6,192 bases of DNA. Origin: Candidatus Eiseniibacteriota bacterium. GTDB taxonomy: Bacteria > Eisenbacteria > RBG-16-71-46 > JAGVPR01. Positions 5,300 through 6,192 of the stretch are shown piece after piece. Numbering within the stretch: position 1 is the first letter of the stretch; the number at the start of each line of letters is the position of its first letter. Location: NCBI GenBank assembly GCA_020052115.1, contig JAGVPR010000250.1:1-6192 (forward strand), given 5' to 3'. A program made the translations under genes and the position numbers. The notes below the pieces were generated by a model. That model had not been told where the DNA came from. It worked only from the letters and a program-made list of their open reading frames with translations, and ran no database searches.

Positions 5300-6092
5300 C
5301 TTCCCTCCCCGGCGTCGCCGCCGCGGCTTCCGTTGCGACCTCGGCCTCGCCTGCCTGCCCTTCCCCGCCGGGCTTCATCCGCCGCACGACGAGGCTCGAG
5401 ACCGCGATGCTGATGAAATAGAGGGCCACCACGGGCGCGGCCAGCACGATCTGTGATGGTCCGTCGCCCGGCGTCACGACGGCTGCCACGACGAAGATGA
5501 TCAGCACGGCATGGCGCCACTTCTTCCAGAGGAAGCCCGGCGTCACGACGCCGAATCGCGTGAGCGCCGCCACGACGAGCGGAAGCTGAAAGAGCAGCCC
5601 GCACGCCAGTGCCATCTTCATGATGAAACCGAGCAGATAGCCGACGGCGATGTTCGCCTCGACATGCTCGGTGCCGAAGCCGACGAGCAGCTTGAGCATC
5701 ATCGGCGTGATCACGAAGTAGGAGAACGCCATCCCGGACAGGAACAGCAAGCTCGAGGACATCGCGGCCGGCACCACGACGGTGCGCTCGCTCCGGAAGA
5801 GCCCCGGGCCGATGAACGACCAGAGTCGGATCGCCACGTACGGGAGGGCGATGACGAACCCGAAGAAGAAGGCGATCTTGAAGCGGGTCGAGAACGCTTC
5901 CGTGGGCCGCAGGAACTGGGCATGACCGATCGAGTGTAGGACGACGTAATCGAGGATGCGGCCCGAGAGGAACCAGCAGACGACCGTCGCCGCCAGGACC
6001 GCGACCAGGCTCGCGAGGATGACCTGCCGGAACTCCTCGAGGTGCTCGAGGAACGACATCACCTTCGGGTCGTCTGATCGGTAGCGGAACAT
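5292..6092 (-). CDS. tatC: Sec-independent protein translocase subunit TatC
   Basis: TatC is the inner-membrane receptor of the twin-arginine pathway that exports folded proteins carrying an RR signal peptide. The 266-residue protein has the six hydrophobic segments of the family (about 24-43, 72-94, 105-131, 150-178, 194-207 and 214-234). Signal-recognition residues are present: FLEHLEEFR at 14-22 with the conserved Glu, WSFIGPGLFRSER at 91-103 with Glu102 (E. coli Glu103), and TPGDGPSQ at 207-214 with Asp210. The position of E. coli Glu170 is Gln169. A hydrophilic Ala/Glu/Gly-rich C-terminal tail follows the last segment. The start at 6092 is chosen because GGAG lies 4 nt upstream. The frame stays open to a TTG at 6185, but that triplet is the proposed -35 box, and an ATG at 6059 is a shorter alternative. 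No tatA or tatB is in the window. coaX follows with an 8-nt overlap. Confidence 0.96.
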   Translation of the reverse strand: MFRYRSDDPKVMSFLEHLEEFRQVILASLVAVLAATVVCWFLSGRILDYVVLHSIGHAQFLRPTEAFSTRFKIAFFFGFVIALPYVAIRLWSFIGPGLFRSERTVVVPAAMSSSLLFLSGMAFSYFVITPMMLKLLVGFGTEHVEANIAVGYLLGFIMKMALACGLLFQLPLVVAALTRFGVVTPGFLWKKWRHAVLIIFVVAAVVTPGDGPSQIVLAAPVVALYFISIAVSSLVVRRMKPGGEGQAGEAEVATEAAAATPGREDG

Positions 6093-6096
6093 GGAA

Positions 6097-6100
6097 CTCC
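6097..6100 (-). promoter_or_regulatory. Ribosome binding site deciding the tatC start
   Basis: GGAG on the minus strand ends 4 nt before the ATG at 6092. The spacing is short but usable. The next ATG (6059) has only an AGG 2 nt away, and the longer frame contains no ATG upstream, so 6092 is the best-supported start. Confidence 0.55.
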
Positions 6101-6156
6101 AGGTCACGGGCCGCGAGGCCGCGCCCGGCAGAGGGCGCGGGCGCCGCACCCGGACC

Positions 6157-6185
6157 ACTGTATCGGTTCGGCGGCCTGGTGGCAA
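6157..6185 (-). promoter_or_regulatory. Sigma70-type promoter of the tatC-coaX operon
   Basis: Minus-strand TTGCCA (6185-6180) and TACAGT (6162-6157) are separated by exactly 17 nt, matching consensus at five and four of six positions. A start near 6150 would give a leader of about 58 nt before tatC. This is the best promoter-like pair I noticed in the window, and it implies that tatC is the first gene of its transcript. Confidence 0.65.
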
Positions 6186-6192
6186 ACGGGCA

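Noticed and set aside
1..6192. A novel defence, mobile or multi-gene system
   Set aside because: Every long coding frame is accounted for by a recognised housekeeping family. I found no transposase, integrase, phage, toxin-antitoxin or repeat-array signature.

Overview
The window is a stretch of ordinary bacterial chromosome. It is very GC-rich, with strong G/C preference at third codon positions and few AT-rich patches. It holds seven protein genes, six on the minus strand and one on the plus strand. CIRCE-controlled groES-groEL, a Tat translocase subunit, type III pantothenate kinase (CoaX) and a probable LL-diaminopimelate aminotransferase together indicate a free-living bacterium with a diaminopimelate cell wall. 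The lineage cannot be fixed from the sequence. A GC-rich, poorly cultured Gram-negative phylum (Eisenbacteria-, Gemmatimonadota- or deltaproteobacteria-like) is a guess. No mobile element, tRNA, rRNA or CRISPR array was found.

Right end, minus strand: tatC (start near 6092) and coaX (start 5299) form a tight operon with an 8-nt overlap. A good sigma70-type promoter lies at the very edge (TTGCCA, 17 nt, TACAGT; 6185 to 6157). The operon ends against the plus-strand gtrA-like gene. The two convergent genes share one CTAG tetranucleotide for both stop codons, and it overlaps a small GC hairpin.

Centre: the gtrA-like membrane protein gene (about 4023-4523) points right. It is divergent from the heat-shock operon groES-groEL on the minus strand. 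The 385-base divergent spacer (3638-4022) holds a near-perfect CIRCE operator (3695-3721), a plausible promoter just upstream of it, a short inverted repeat that puts the -10 box in its loop, and an isolated AT-rich patch near 3812-3836. A GC hairpin at 1616-1643 follows groEL.

Left end, minus strand: a class I/II aminotransferase, best matched to DapL, overlaps folB (dihydroneopterin aldolase). folB runs off the left edge still open, with an unusual Pro/Ala/Lys/Arg tail. The aminotransferase has no Shine-Dalgarno at either candidate ATG. A promoter-like pair is placed so that transcription could begin at its second ATG (leaderless).

How the genes fit together: GroES and GroEL form the chaperonin. 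TatC exports folded proteins. CoaX starts CoA synthesis, the DapL-like enzyme supplies lysine and meso-DAP, and FolB makes the folate precursor. These are separate housekeeping roles and I see no new multi-gene system. The points worth a second look are regulatory layout, overlapping stops and protein tails.
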